A stretch of 64,000 nucleotides of DNA from Phyllobacterium chamaecytisi (lineage in GTDB: Bacteria; Pseudomonadota; Alphaproteobacteria; Rhizobiales; Rhizobiaceae): the NCBI RefSeq assembly GCF_020164455.1, contig NZ_JAIQWW010000016.1, positions 62,001-126,000 on the forward strand. The letters are read 5' to 3'. The notes below the pieces were generated by a model. It was not told the DNA's origin. It saw nothing but the letters and a program-made list of their open reading frames with translations, and searched no databases. Below, piece by piece: positions 27,143 through 37,395 of this stretch (position 1 is its first letter; every line of letters starts with the position of its first letter). A program made the translations under genes and the position numbers.

Positions 27143-28461
27143 TTCCAGCCGCCTTCGCGATTGCTCAGACGTGCTTGAAGAACCAGCGGCTGAATAAAAG
27201 GCTCAAGCGCCGTCATGGTGCGGGTCAGGGAACCGCGCATGTCTTCGACGGTCTTCAACCCGGCATCGATCATGATTTGGCGTTCTGCGGGGTTGTTGAA
27301 CAGATAATTCACCGCGCCAGCCAGCATGTCCTTGTCGCGTACAAGCTTGGCGCCGCCATTTTTGATCAGTCGCTGATAGGAATCACGGAAATTCTGGACA
27401 TTTCGCCCGGAAAGAATAGCGGACTTCAGCATGGCAGGTTCAAGGGGGTTTTGCCCGCCCTGGGCCGTCAACGAACGACCAACAAAGGCGATTTCCGTCA
27501 GCCGCAGATAAAGTCCCATGTCGCCTATCGTATCGCCAAGATAAATGTCGGTATCGGGTTCAATCTGATCGCCGCGGCTACGCAGCGCGACCTTCATGCC
27601 CAACTTCTCAATCTCGGCTGCAATCTGCGCTGCACGATCCGGATGGCGGGGAACGATGATGGTCAGCAAATCGCGATGCCTGGCCTTCAGCATATGGTGG
27701 ACCTGCGCAACGACCGCCTCTTCGCCCTGGTGAGTTGAAATGGCTGCCCAAATCTTGCGCGTTCCGATCATACGCTGGAGCGAAGCGAGCTCTGCCGTGT
27801 TTACTGGCGGCACGGCCGTGTCGACCTTTAGATTGCCCGAAACCGTCACCGGTCTTGCACCAAGCGCGCGGAACCGTTCGCCATCGACTTCGGATTGGGC
27901 GACGACATGCGCAAGGTTTTCGAACAAGGCTTCGGCGATTGATGCGCGCCTGTGCCACGATGCGAAAGATCGATCCGACAAACGGCCGTTGACGAGAACT
28001 TGCGGGACCCGGCGCGTCCCGAGTTCGAGGATCGTCATCGGCCAGATTTCGGATTCGCAGATGACTGCGAGATCGGGCTGCCAGTGGGTTAGAAAACGAT
28101 CGACTGCAGGCTTGAGGTCGAGCGGGACATACTGATGAATGACCCGGTCCCCGAGGCGTTCCTGCACCATCTTCGCAGACGTGACGGTGCCCGTCGTCAG
28201 GACCACATGGATACCCGTATCGATGATTGCTTCCACAAGCGGCGTGACAGCCGATGTCTCGCCGACACTGGCAGCATGAACCCAAATGAGTGGACCCGAA
28301 GGGCGGGCAACGCTCGCATTGCCGTAGCGCTCGCCATGACGACCGCGCTCTTCCTTGCCTTTGCTCGCGCGGAAAGCCACATAGGCACCAACGATCGGAA
28401 AGGCTGCTGCACCGACCCATCGATAGGTGCTCAGGACAAATCGCGCCCAACGTTCACTCAT
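27139..28461 (-). CDS. waaA: 3-deoxy-D-manno-octulosonic acid (Kdo) transferase
   Basis: A 440-residue GT30 glycosyltransferase that adds Kdo to lipid IVA, the first step of LPS core synthesis. There is an N-terminal membrane helix (about residues 12-30). Family motifs are WVHAASVGETSA with the catalytic Glu, ICESEIWP, NGRLSDRS and EPAMLKSAILSG in the C-terminal Rossmann domain. It overlaps its neighbours on both sides by four bases (ATGA), so it is translated in a tight operon with lpxK and the acyltransferase gene. Confidence 0.95.
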   Translation of the reverse strand: MSERWARFVLSTYRWVGAAAFPIVGAYVAFRASKGKEERGRHGERYGNASVARPSGPLIWVHAASVGETSAVTPLVEAIIDTGIHVVLTTGTVTSAKMVQERLGDRVIHQYVPLDLKPAVDRFLTHWQPDLAVICESEIWPMTILELGTRRVPQVLVNGRLSDRSFASWHRRASIAEALFENLAHVVAQSEVDGERFRALGARPVTVSGNLKVDTAVPPVNTAELASLQRMIGTRKIWAAISTHQGEEAVVAQVHHMLKARHRDLLTIIVPRHPDRAAQIAAEIEKLGMKVALRSRGDQIEPDTDIYLGDTIGDMGLYLRLTEIAFVGRSLTAQGGQNPLEPAMLKSAILSGRNVQNFRDSYQRLIKNGGAKLVRDKDMLAGAVNYLFNNPAERQIMIDAGLKTVEDMRGSLTRTMTALEPFIQPLVLQARLSNREGGWK

Positions 28462-29231
28462 ACTCTACCATCCACCAACTCATGCACCCGAACGGTGTTC
28501 GCATTCAAACTGTTGGTCAATTCGACACGTTTGGCTTCAAGCATTGCATCGTCGGCATCCTCCGGCACGAAAATAGGGTCGCCAATAATCAGCCCCGACC
28601 TGCCAAAGGGCAAGGGAATGGTGGTCTTGTCCCAGCTCTTCTCCAAGACTTTTCGTTTAGACGTCAGGTAGCAAATCGGGAGAATTGGACGGCCAGACAG
28701 CTTGGCAAGAAGGACGACGCCAATTCCGGATTCACGCGGCGTCCCGTGCGGGATATCAGCAATCATGGCAGCGGTCTTACCTTCCTTGAGTGCTTTTTTC
28801 AAGGCGAGCAAAGCGCGCGCACCACCTTTTACCGCTCCCCTGGCCCGGTCTCTCCCGCCGGAACCGCGCACGATCTCGACGCCAAAGCGTTCAGCGACAC
28901 GTGCATTGAGTTCAGCATCCTTGCTTTTCGAGAACATGGCAACAAAGCGAACACCGCGCGGCATGAGGAACGGCGCCATCAGGTGCTGGCCGTGCCAAGC
29001 AACCGCGATGAAAGGTTCGCCACCGCGTTTCATTTCCTCAAGATCGGAGGAACCGGGAAGCCTCTGGTTGGTAGCATTGACCAGCCGGAAAAACTGCGTG
29101 ATCAGAAAAGCGATCATCGAGCGGACCATCGGCGAGTTTGCCAAGGGGCCACGTACCCTCCGCCAAAAACGTTTCAGCATCCCGCTTTTTCGCCGGGGAG
29201 ACTTGGTTGCCACTGGGATGTGTTCACTCAT
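28458..29231 (-). CDS. Lysophospholipid acyltransferase-family protein (DUF374)
   Basis: A 257-residue LPLAT-fold protein of the DUF374 type. It has an N-terminal hydrophobic helix, an AVAWHGQHLMAPF segment bearing the His that stands for the HX4D active site, and a VRGSGGRDRARG stretch. An in-frame GTG at 29249 is an alternative start; neither has a strong ribosome binding site. In Brucellaceae this gene sits in the same place before waaA, which suggests a part in lipid A or phospholipid acylation, but the substrate is not established. Confidence 0.83.
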   Translation of the reverse strand: MSEHIPVATKSPRRKSGMLKRFWRRVRGPLANSPMVRSMIAFLITQFFRLVNATNQRLPGSSDLEEMKRGGEPFIAVAWHGQHLMAPFLMPRGVRFVAMFSKSKDAELNARVAERFGVEIVRGSGGRDRARGAVKGGARALLALKKALKEGKTAAMIADIPHGTPRESGIGVVLLAKLSGRPILPICYLTSKRKVLEKSWDKTTIPLPFGRSGLIIGDPIFVPEDADDAMLEAKRVELTNSLNANTVRVHELVDGRV

Positions 29232-29255
29232 GCCGATAATAGACCGCACGAGCGA

Positions 29256-29504
29256 TCAGTCTGCCTTGCCTGTGACTGGATCCAGCAACTTATGCATGTG
29301 CACGATGAAATAGCGCATGTGCGCATTATCCACCGTCTGCTGTGCTTTGGATTTCCACGCACGCTGTGCGGTTTCGAAATTTGGGTAGATGCCGACAATA
29401 TCGAGCTTGTCGAGATCGCGAAATTCCACACCGCCCAGTTTCTTCAGCTCGCCGCCAAAGACGAGATGAAGCAGTTGCTTTTGATCTGATGCGTTTTCGC
29501 TCAT
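29256..29504 (-). CDS. DUF4170 domain protein
   Basis: An 82-residue cytoplasmic protein of unknown function that is conserved at this place in rhizobial envelope clusters. The recognisable core is LLHLVFGGELKKL, then DLDKLDIVGIYPNFETAQRA and HMRYFIVHMHKLLDP. The shape suggests one alpha/beta domain with no membrane segment. The ATG at 29504 is chosen since upstream in-frame codons encode nothing family-like. It ends 24 bases before the acyltransferase ATG at 29231 (6 bases before the alternative GTG at 29249). Confidence 0.82.
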   Translation of the reverse strand: MSENASDQKQLLHLVFGGELKKLGGVEFRDLDKLDIVGIYPNFETAQRAWKSKAQQTVDNAHMRYFIVHMHKLLDPVTGKAD

Positions 29505-29544
29505 GGTTGCCCATCCAAATGATCGAATTGAAGTTACTGCCTGT

Positions 29545-30354
29545 TTATCCGAAGGCGGTTTCGGCGACAACGGCCAACATGTTATCCATTAGTAGACCGC
29601 TGGCGGCGACGAGCGCCTCATGCCGGTAATCGCCGGTGCTGGTATTGCGTAAGCCGTAGGTGAGTGGCTTGCCATCCGCTGTCAAGACATTGCCACCCGC
29701 CTCCGAAAGGATGAGGTCCGCAGCAGCCAAATCCCAGTCGTGCGAGTTGGGGCGCACAAAAGTTCCGGCAATATCGCCGCGCGCCACCATGGCGATCCGA
29801 TAGGCCAGCGAGGCCACATAAGGCGTATGTTCGATAGAGGCCAGAAAACGCTCCGGCAGTCTTTTCAAGAATGCCCCAGGTCCCGCTACCTTGAATGGCT
29901 GGTTCTCGGCCTGAACGCGAATAGCACTGCCATTTTGCACCGCGCCGAAACCCGGCAATGCCGTGAATATTTCCTCGCGCGCAGGACAGTCGAGTACACC
30001 CGCGACAGGCCGCCCATTTTCAATGACGGCAACGCTGACACACCAGACATCCTGCCCTTCGATAAAGGCTCGAGTTCCATCGATCGGATCGACCACAAAG
30101 AACCGTTGTCTGGGTGAAGCTACCCGCTCATCGAGGGTTTCCTCCGATATCCAGCCATAGTCGGGCCGTGCCGTCAGCAACATGTCCTTTAGATACTTGT
30201 CTGCAGCAAGGTCTGCCTCTGTGACCGGCGAATTGCCTGTCTTCATCCAGATCTGCGGCGCTTGCTTAAAATACGAGAGCGCTATTCGACCTGCTCCCTC
30301 TGCAGCCTCACGTATCAGTTCGAGATCTTCGCGATTTTGTTTATTTGCCGGCAA
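29545..30354 (-). CDS. Inositol monophosphatase-family phosphatase, CysQ-like
   Basis: A 269-residue Mg-dependent phosphatase of the IMPase/FIG superfamily. Metal-site motifs are present: a Glu in WISEETLDE, VVDPIDGTRAFIEG, and SHDWDLAAADLILSEAGG. It is closest in style to CysQ 3'(2'),5'-bisphosphate nucleotidases, which remove PAP, but inositol- or sugar-phosphate activity is possible. It overlaps the pmbA gene by 14 bases and precedes the DUF4170 gene by 40. Confidence 0.85.
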   Translation of the reverse strand: MPANKQNREDLELIREAAEGAGRIALSYFKQAPQIWMKTGNSPVTEADLAADKYLKDMLLTARPDYGWISEETLDERVASPRQRFFVVDPIDGTRAFIEGQDVWCVSVAVIENGRPVAGVLDCPAREEIFTALPGFGAVQNGSAIRVQAENQPFKVAGPGAFLKRLPERFLASIEHTPYVASLAYRIAMVARGDIAGTFVRPNSHDWDLAAADLILSEAGGNVLTADGKPLTYGLRNTSTGDYRHEALVAASGLLMDNMLAVVAETAFG

Positions 30355-31684
30355 GAGTCATGCCTTCGATCAGGAGAGTCGGGCTGGCAACACCGAAATT
30401 GCGATCAATATCGTTGGCGGCAACGAGATTGAGAAACATCTCCTTAAGATTGGAGGCGATGGTGACTTCGCTCACCGGGTAAGCAAGTTCGCCGTTCTCG
30501 ATCCAGAATCCCGAAGCACCTCGACTGTACTCACCGGTGACCATGTCAACACCATGGCCGAAAAGCTCGGTAACGTAGAAGCCCGTCCCGACAGAACGGA
30601 TGATTTCTTCAGGTGTCTTGTCTCCGGGTTCTATAGCGAAGTTGGTCGAAGATGGGACAACCGTCGAACCAGAACGCACACCCCGGCCATTTGTGGTCAA
30701 GCTCAATTCCTTGGCTGTCGAGGTCGACAGGAACCAATGCCTGAGTACACCATTCTCAATCATGTTGAGGGGCACACCCTCCATCCCTTCGCCATCGAAG
30801 GGACGTGAGGAAGGGCCGCGAACCCGCAATGGATCGTCGGTAACATTGATCGCGTCCGAGAGAATTTTCATCCCCATACGATCCTTGAGAAAACTGGTCT
30901 TGCGCGCGACTGATGCGCCATTGATCGCACTGGCGATATGGCTGGCAATGCCACGGGCTACGCGCGGATCGAAGACGACGTTGACGCGGCCGGTCTTGGC
31001 CTGACGTGCACCAAGGCGCTTGACAGCCCGCTCGCCGGCGGAGCGACCAATGGCTTCAGCGTCTTCCAAAGCCTCGAAATAGATGCGCGACGAAAAATCA
31101 TAATCGCGTTCCATGGCAGTGCCGCTTCCGGCAATGGCGCTGACCGAACGCGAAAAGCGCGACCCCATGTACTGCCCGGCAAAGCCGCCAGACGTAACGA
31201 GCACAAGTCCACCCATTCCCGCCGACGCCGATCCGCCACCGGAATTGGTAACGCCTTCGACAGCAAGAGCGGCTTCTTCTGCGGTCAGGGCTGCCTCGGT
31301 CAATTGCTCTGCGTCGACTACTGTCGAATCATAAAGATCGAGGTCACGGATGTTGCGCACGAGATTTTCGGGGGCGGCAAGCCCTTCAAATGCGTCGTCC
31401 GGTGAAACTTTGGCCATGGCGACGGCGCGCTCCGCCAAAACTTTCGGATCAACGCCGGCATTGGCCGAAACGCTCGCAACCTTGCGTCCGACGAATACGC
31501 GCAACGAAAACTCGTCGCTTTCCGACGATTCCGTTGATTCGACTTTTCCGAGCCGAACAGTCACGCCCGTCGAGCGCGAACGCACGACAACCGCATCGGC
31601 TGCATCGGCCCCCGCACGCTTTGCAGCTTCCACAAGTGCCGCCGCATTGTCTACGAATTCGCGGGAATTTACCGGCTCGGTCAT
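30341..31684 (-). CDS. pmbA: TldD/PmbA-family metalloprotease subunit (TldE/PmbA type)
   Basis: A 447-residue TldE-type protein. TldD/TldE heterodimers are zinc proteases that trim unfolded peptides (microcin and CcdA in E. coli). TldE lacks the metal site and shapes the chamber. The family stretches VRLGKVESTESSESDEFSLRVF (core KVESTESSESDE) and NTNG-like TNGRGVRSGS are present, with a C-terminal GxWIENGELAYPVSEVTIA segment. The ATG at 31684 has a weak AGAGACG site; 31708 and 31720 are other options. No tldD lies nearby. Confidence 0.87.
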   Translation of the reverse strand: MTEPVNSREFVDNAAALVEAAKRAGADAADAVVVRSRSTGVTVRLGKVESTESSESDEFSLRVFVGRKVASVSANAGVDPKVLAERAVAMAKVSPDDAFEGLAAPENLVRNIRDLDLYDSTVVDAEQLTEAALTAEEAALAVEGVTNSGGGSASAGMGGLVLVTSGGFAGQYMGSRFSRSVSAIAGSGTAMERDYDFSSRIYFEALEDAEAIGRSAGERAVKRLGARQAKTGRVNVVFDPRVARGIASHIASAINGASVARKTSFLKDRMGMKILSDAINVTDDPLRVRGPSSRPFDGEGMEGVPLNMIENGVLRHWFLSTSTAKELSLTTNGRGVRSGSTVVPSSTNFAIEPGDKTPEEIIRSVGTGFYVTELFGHGVDMVTGEYSRGASGFWIENGELAYPVSEVTIASNLKEMFLNLVAANDIDRNFGVASPTLLIEGMTLAGK

Positions 31685-31824
31685 TTTCGTCTCTAACGTT
31701 GATTGCATGATAGGATGCAAGGACTTATCTGACGAAAGTCAGATGCATTCCTTCCTATATGGTGCAAATTGGGGTCTATCAAGGCAAGCTAGCGCAACAA
31801 TCTCACAGCCGAGGTCACAAATAT

Positions 31825-33651
31825 ATGCTCTCGCAAAGCGGCAACCTCTATTTTCAGGCACTGGCACTTCTCGCGGGGGCAATAATTGCGGCGCCGCTGT
31901 TTAAGCGTCTTGGGCTCGGCACGGTTCTCGGATATCTCGCTGCTGGCCTACTGATCGGACCTCTGGCCAATCTCATTACCGATGGTGAACAGGTCCTGCA
32001 TTTCTCCGAACTCGGCGTCGTGTTCCTGCTTTTCGTCATTGGCCTCGAATTGAAGCCCTCGCGTCTCTGGACATTGCGCCATGCGATTTTCGGCCTTGGT
32101 GCCGCGCAGGTCGTCGTAACGGGTGCTGTGCTTACCGGGCTGATCCTCGCTTTGAACTTGATGATGTGGCAGGCGGCAGTTGTGACCGGGTTTGGTCTGG
32201 CGCTGTCTTCGACAGCATTTGCCATGCAGATATTGGAGGAGCGCGGCGAAACAGCCACGCAGCACGGTCAGACTTCGTTCGCCATCCTGTTATTTCAGGA
32301 CCTGGCCATCGTTCCCTTGCTGGCAATGATCCCTGTCCTTGCGCCTGGCTCTGCCCAGCACGCGGCGGATCCGCTGGGCCAGTCTCTCATCGCGGTCATC
32401 TGCATTGGTGCAATCGTCGCAGTCGGACGCTATCTCCTCAACCCCCTGTTTCGCTTCATTGCCAATACGGGCGCGCGCGAAGTCATGATTGCCGCGGCGC
32501 TATTCGTCGTGCTCGGTGCAGCTGTCCTGATGCAGTTCGCCGGGTTATCGATGGCCATGGGCGCCTTCATCGCCGGCGTTCTTTTGGCGGAGTCTTCCTA
32601 CCGGCATGAGCTCGAAGCCGATATCGAACCATTTCGCGGTGTGTTTCTCGGCCTGTTCTTCATGGCTGTCGGGCTCTCGCTGGATCTCGATGTCATTCTC
32701 TCCGACTGGCTGGCAATCCTGCTTGCAGTACCGGTCTTCATGGCGATCAAGGCGCTCGTCGTCTATCTGCTGGCACGGCTGTTTCGCTCCGATCACAACG
32801 ATGCAATCCGGATTGCTTTCTTTCTACCGCAAGGCGGCGAGTTCGGCTTCGTATTGTTTTCCGCGGCCGCTGCATCTGGCCTGATGAGTGTGTCCACAGC
32901 TTCAGAACTGGTGGCAGTCGTAACGCTTTCGATGGCCGTCATGCCGTTATCCGTCGCGCTTGGAAACAAGTTTCTAGCCAATACGAATGCGCAAGATGAG
33001 ATCGACGAGGACTTCGATGGAGCGGGTGCAGATGTGATGATGATCGGTTTTTCGCGTTACGGTCAGATCGCGGCGCAAATTCTGCTCGCTGGTGGAAGCG
33101 ACGTGACTGTGATCGACGCATCCGCAGATCGGATACGCGCGGCAGGACGATTCGGATTCCGCATTTATTTCGGTGATGGCACGCGCAAGGAAGTTCTGGA
33201 AGCTGCGGGAATACGGCAAGCCAAGATCGTTGCCGTCTGCACACATATAAAAGAAACGACGGATCAAATCGTTGAAATGATCCAGGCGAACTATCCGGAT
33301 ATCAAGCTGTTCGTCCGTTCGTATGACCGCGTTCACACGTTGAAGCTACGAGCGCGCGGGGTTCACTACGAGTTACGCGAGACATTGGAATCCGGCCTGG
33401 TGTTCGGCCGCCGCACCCTCGAAGAACTCGGTGTCAGCGAAGAGCTCGCCCATGAAATCATGGAGGATATCAGGCGGCGCGATGAGGACCGGCTGCATAT
33501 CCAGGCGTCGGAAGGCCTGACAGCCGGCAACGATCTGTTGTTGACGCGACCGGTGACACCAGAACCGCTGATCAAGCCGACACGCGAAGCCAAGCGTATC
33601 GATACGGTTCCCGATGAAGAAATGGAACCCGACGCTACTCCGGCTGAGTAG
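31825..33651 (+). CDS. CPA2-family cation:proton antiporter with RCK domain (KefB/YbaL-like)
   Basis: A 608-residue inner-membrane protein. About twelve transmembrane helices (residues 5-390) form a Na/H-exchanger domain of the CPA2 family. A cytoplasmic RCK/TrkA-N domain follows (about 405-525), with the nucleotide-binding start VMMIGFSRYGQIAAQIL and a later acidic VTVIDASADRI. A charged tail ends the protein. It resembles KefB/KefC/YbaL potassium efflux systems; no KefF/KefG partner is nearby. The ATG at 31825 has GAGG upstream and is preferred over 31759. Confidence 0.88.
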   Translation: MLSQSGNLYFQALALLAGAIIAAPLFKRLGLGTVLGYLAAGLLIGPLANLITDGEQVLHFSELGVVFLLFVIGLELKPSRLWTLRHAIFGLGAAQVVVTGAVLTGLILALNLMMWQAAVVTGFGLALSSTAFAMQILEERGETATQHGQTSFAILLFQDLAIVPLLAMIPVLAPGSAQHAADPLGQSLIAVICIGAIVAVGRYLLNPLFRFIANTGAREVMIAAALFVVLGAAVLMQFAGLSMAMGAFIAGVLLAESSYRHELEADIEPFRGVFLGLFFMAVGLSLDLDVILSDWLAILLAVPVFMAIKALVVYLLARLFRSDHNDAIRIAFFLPQGGEFGFVLFSAAAASGLMSVSTASELVAVVTLSMAVMPLSVALGNKFLANTNAQDEIDEDFDGAGADVMMIGFSRYGQIAAQILLAGGSDVTVIDASADRIRAAGRFGFRIYFGDGTRKEVLEAAGIRQAKIVAVCTHIKETTDQIVEMIQANYPDIKLFVRSYDRVHTLKLRARGVHYELRETLESGLVFGRRTLEELGVSEELAHEIMEDIRRRDEDRLHIQASEGLTAGNDLLLTRPVTPEPLIKPTREAKRIDTVPDEEMEPDATPAE

Positions 33652-33657
33652 GCGTAT

Positions 33658-34560
33658 TCACTCCAGTTCGCGATGCTCCACATAGGTAATGGCGGCATCG
33701 ACCGCTCGTTTCAAGTCTTCCTTGATGCCGGCCGAGTCGCGCAATACCTGCTCGACGCGGAGAAAATCGAGAACACCGAACCGTGCGACGTTTGGGCGGA
33801 GGAAAATTGCCGGCGGATCGGTACGCAGGCGTGTCGCGATGATCGACTGCATCATCAACTGACTGGCGCCGAACATCGCATCGATGGACGATGGAAATTT
33901 GCCGATATCGCCTTCCGGTCCTCCAACGACATCGATAGCGATCACGAACTGTGCCTTGTCCTTCACGTGATCGAACGGAACGGGGTTATAGATGCCGCCA
34001 TCGATGAGAATGCAATCGTCCCGAAGTACGGGGCGGAACAATGCCGGAATCGCGGCTGACGCAGCGATGGCGCTATAGAGATCACCCTCGGCTATCGGCA
34101 CCTCTCTTTGACCGTAAAAGTCGGTGGCGGTTACGCTCAGTGGGATAGTCAATTCTTCGAACGTGTCCGGAATACGATCGGGAAGAAAACTCTTGAGCAC
34201 CTTTTCAATATTGAACTGGCTGAACCGGATACCCCCGCCCAGCATTTCGCCAAAACTGGCAGGGCGCATACGCCATAGCCGTGCCGCAATTTCGGCGCGC
34301 CGCGACAAGGTGGCGATCGCATACTCGCGGATGTCACGGCCGGACATGCCCGCCGCCATGCCTGCGCCCATGATTGCACCTATGGAGGAACCGGATATTG
34401 CCGTCGGCCGTATGCCAAGCTCGTCCAGGGCCTCAATGACATTGATATGAGCGAGCCCCCTCGCCCCACCTCCGCCGAATGCAATGGCGAAAGTCGGCGT
34501 GTCGGCGGGACTACCCGCGCCGCTCCGCTCATCCATCTCTTGCAGATCGCGAGCGATCAT
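33658..34560 (-). CDS. Patatin-like phospholipase family protein
   Basis: A 300-residue cytoplasmic serine lipase/acyl hydrolase of the RssA/YchK group. The oxyanion hole is FGGGGARGLAHI, the nucleophile elbow is GSSIG (Ser59), and the catalytic Asp is in LIDGGIYNPVPF. The Ser-Asp dyad is complete, so it should be active. The ATG at 34560 is used because GGGAG precedes it and it lies 16 bases after the M16 gene; the longer frame to 34623 would overlap that gene. It may be co-transcribed with the two M16 peptidase genes. Confidence 0.9.
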   Translation of the reverse strand: MIARDLQEMDERSGAGSPADTPTFAIAFGGGGARGLAHINVIEALDELGIRPTAISGSSIGAIMGAGMAAGMSGRDIREYAIATLSRRAEIAARLWRMRPASFGEMLGGGIRFSQFNIEKVLKSFLPDRIPDTFEELTIPLSVTATDFYGQREVPIAEGDLYSAIAASAAIPALFRPVLRDDCILIDGGIYNPVPFDHVKDKAQFVIAIDVVGGPEGDIGKFPSSIDAMFGASQLMMQSIIATRLRTDPPAIFLRPNVARFGVLDFLRVEQVLRDSAGIKEDLKRAVDAAITYVEHRELE

Positions 34561-34576
34561 GGCGCTCCCATCCTTC

Positions 34577-35887
34577 TCAGGATTGTGGCGATCCGACGAT
34601 GAGAATAGCCGGATCCGTTTCAAGCAATTTTTTGGCCGCTTCCTTCACTTGATCGAGCGTTACCGCATTGATCAGCTCGGCGCGCTTGTCGATATAATCC
34701 CGGCCGAGATTTTCGTCCTGCAAGCCGATAAGCGTACTGGCGACAGCCGACGACGAGTCGAGATTGTTCACGGCATAGGACCCGACGAGGTATTTCTTGG
34801 CCTCAACGAGTTCGTCTTCAGTCGGGCCGTCCTTGGCCATTTTGGCGATCTCGGTTTTCAAGATCTGCAGGGTTTCGTTGGCGCGATCAGCCCGGGTGGC
34901 CGTGTTCACCATCAGCGCCGCCATATGATCGCGGGTAACGAGATTCGAGCCCGCCGAATAAGCAAGACCGCGCTTTTCGCGCACCTCGTTGTAAATGCGC
35001 GAAGAGAATGTGCCGCCGCCAAGAATATGGTTCATGATGTAGGCGGCGAAGAAATCCGGATCCTGACGACGAACACCGGGATAAACCATTGAAATCGATG
35101 TCTGCGGCAGGGCATAGTCGACACGCGTGATCTGGCCAAATGCAAGCTTGGCCTCGCTGATAGTCTCGAGTTCAGCTTTCTCAGGAAGGTCGCCGAATAC
35201 CTTGTCAAGCAGCGGGCTCAACTCTTCCGGGCTGATTGAACCGACAACTGCGACGATCAGATTATCGCGGGCGAAATTGCGTTTGTGAAAGGTTGCCAGA
35301 TCATCATGGGTGATCGAGTTCAGGCTCGCTTCAGTGCCTTCTGAACGACGCCCATAGGGATGATCGCCATAAAGCACTTCTGCGAATTTACGTCCGGCTA
35401 TCGTGTTGGGATCGCGTTCAGACGACTTGATCCCTGCAACAATCTGCTGACGAATCCGGTCGATCGGGGCTTGATCGAAACGAGGCTTGTTAACCGCCAA
35501 TGTCAAAAGATCAACGGCTTGATCCCGCTTCTCTGCGAGCATACGAATGGATCCCGTCACGTCGTCATCGTCGGCGTTGAAGCCCATCTCGGCGCCGACG
35601 TCGTCAAGCTTCTCCTGAAAAGTTTCCGAATCGAGATCCCCGGCGCCTTCATCGAAGAGGCCGGTCATTAAATTGGCAAGACCTTCCTTGCCGTTAGGAT
35701 CCTGTGTCGATCCGCCCTTGAACGAAAAGCGCATGGATATCAGCGGGACGAAATCGTCCTGCACCAGCCAGGCCTTGATGCCTTTCGGCGAGACAACTTC
35801 CTTTATTTCGACTGCATAACTCGGAGCAGCAGAAAACAGGATCAGGAAAAACAGGGCGGCAAATCGCTTCATGATTGGCGCGGTCAT
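34577..35887 (-). CDS. M16-family peptidase homologue lacking the zinc motif
   Basis: A 436-residue exported M16 (insulinase-like) protein. A signal peptide lies at residues about 5-25 ([17 protein letters not shown]). At the place of HxxEH it reads [13 protein letters not shown], so the metal ligands are gone. This is the usual non-catalytic partner of an M16B heterodimer. The neighbouring gene supplies the active subunit, and the two share four bases (ATGA). A C-terminal M16 domain is present (residues about 190-370). Function: presumably periplasmic peptide degradation or processing. Confidence 0.9.
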   Translation of the reverse strand: MTAPIMKRFAALFFLILFSAAPSYAVEIKEVVSPKGIKAWLVQDDFVPLISMRFSFKGGSTQDPNGKEGLANLMTGLFDEGAGDLDSETFQEKLDDVGAEMGFNADDDDVTGSIRMLAEKRDQAVDLLTLAVNKPRFDQAPIDRIRQQIVAGIKSSERDPNTIAGRKFAEVLYGDHPYGRRSEGTEASLNSITHDDLATFHKRNFARDNLIVAVVGSISPEELSPLLDKVFGDLPEKAELETISEAKLAFGQITRVDYALPQTSISMVYPGVRRQDPDFFAAYIMNHILGGGTFSSRIYNEVREKRGLAYSAGSNLVTRDHMAALMVNTATRADRANETLQILKTEIAKMAKDGPTEDELVEAKKYLVGSYAVNNLDSSSAVASTLIGLQDENLGRDYIDKRAELINAVTLDQVKEAAKKLLETDPAILIVGSPQS

Positions 35888-37350
35888 TGGACGGCCCCTT
35901 CTGCAGGCGCTTCTGGTTGTTGTGCTTCTGCGGGCTCGTTGTCCGATTTCTGGTCGGGTTTGCCGTCCTCCGGCATGAGATAGCTCGTAACCGAGCGGCT
36001 ATCGACAAGATAGCGCTGCGCCACAGTCTGGATATCCTGAACCTTTACCGCGCGGATGCGGTCTGGCCATTCCTGGATGTCCTTAATGGTTTGTCCGGTC
36101 GAGAGCGTCGAGCCGTAGATGCGCGCCATGCCAGCCTGACTGTCGCGGGCGAAAATCACGCTTTTCAGGAAGCGATTGCGCGCCTTCTCAAGTTCGTCTT
36201 CCGTTACGCCATCCTTGATGATTCTGGCGATCTGAGCGTCGATACCAGCTTCGACTTCGGTCAGGGTTGCTGTACCGCGCGGCGAACCGTAGACACCGAA
36301 ACTGCCGGTATCCAGCGACCCGCCTTGATAGTACGCGCCGGCGCTTGCAGCAGTTCCGTCAGTGATGACCAGTGACTGGTAGATTCGGCTGCGGTTGGAT
36401 CCACCCAAAATTTCGCTTAGGAGATCCAAGGCTTCAGCTTCCCCCGGTTTAGCACTGGTATAGGAAGGAGCAAGCCACATCTTCTGGAAACTCGGCTGCG
36501 AGACCCGCGGGTCGGCCAATGAGACAGTACGCTTGGTATTCTGCTCCGGCTCCTGGGGACGCTCACGCTTGCCAGGCTCCGCCCTGCGCGGAACCTTGCC
36601 ATAGGTCTTTTCCGCAAGCGCCTTTACCGTAGCCAGATCGACATCACCCGAGACGACAAGCGTCGCGTTATTCGGGGTGTAGTATTTGACGTAAAATGCA
36701 AGCGCATCCTTGAGATTTAGCTGCTGCATTTCGTGCAGCCAACCAATTACCGGTATCCGGTAAGGGTGGTTCTGGTAGAGCGTTGCATTGACCTCTTCCG
36801 CGAGCAGAGCCGAAGGATTGCTGTCCGTCCGCGAGCGGCGTTCCTCAAGCACGACATCGCGCTCGGTCTTGACCACATCATCATTGAGAATGAGATTTTC
36901 CATGCGGTCGGCCTCATAGGTCATGACCATTTCGAGAGCCGATGGGGCGACCTGCTGATAGAACGCAGTGTAGTCGTAAGAGGTAAAAGCGTTTTCCTGA
37001 CCGCCAATCTCGGCAACTTTGCGGGAAAATTCACCGGCTGGATAGGTCTTGGTGGCTTTGAACATGAGGTGTTCAAAGAAATGTGCGATGCCGGATTTGC
37101 CGGGTTCTTCATCTGCTGAACCGACGTGGTACCACATCATGTGGGTGACGACAGGCGCGCGATGATCCGGAATTACGACAACTTCGAGTCCGTTGTCCAG
37201 ATGGAACGACGAAACGTCATCTTTATTGGTTGTCTCGATCGCCTTCGCGGTTTGCGGAACAGTATCTGCGCGTGCTGGAACGAAGAAAGCGGCCGTGAGG
37301 GCACCGATCAGGATAAATGCCGCAACGGCGCGGCTTAAAACGAAGGACAT
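35884..37350 (-). CDS. M16-family zinc peptidase, active subunit
   Basis: A 488-residue exported M16 peptidase. A signal peptide ends near residue 29 (VPARA). The inverted zinc motif HFFEH is at residues 90-94, and the distal glutamate lies in VVLEERRS (about Glu170), so the catalytic site is complete. The C-terminal M16 domain is present, followed by a Pro/Glu/Ala-rich tail (about 465-488). It is translationally coupled to the zinc-less partner gene downstream, which fits a heterodimer. Confidence 0.93.
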   Translation of the reverse strand: MSFVLSRAVAAFILIGALTAAFFVPARADTVPQTAKAIETTNKDDVSSFHLDNGLEVVVIPDHRAPVVTHMMWYHVGSADEEPGKSGIAHFFEHLMFKATKTYPAGEFSRKVAEIGGQENAFTSYDYTAFYQQVAPSALEMVMTYEADRMENLILNDDVVKTERDVVLEERRSRTDSNPSALLAEEVNATLYQNHPYRIPVIGWLHEMQQLNLKDALAFYVKYYTPNNATLVVSGDVDLATVKALAEKTYGKVPRRAEPGKRERPQEPEQNTKRTVSLADPRVSQPSFQKMWLAPSYTSAKPGEAEALDLLSEILGGSNRSRIYQSLVITDGTAASAGAYYQGGSLDTGSFGVYGSPRGTATLTEVEAGIDAQIARIIKDGVTEDELEKARNRFLKSVIFARDSQAGMARIYGSTLSTGQTIKDIQEWPDRIRAVKVQDIQTVAQRYLVDSRSVTSYLMPEDGKPDQKSDNEPAEAQQPEAPAEGAVQ

Positions 37351-37395
37351 TCAAATCGATCCAGTTCTGTCTTACGAGCGATACAATCGCAATTT

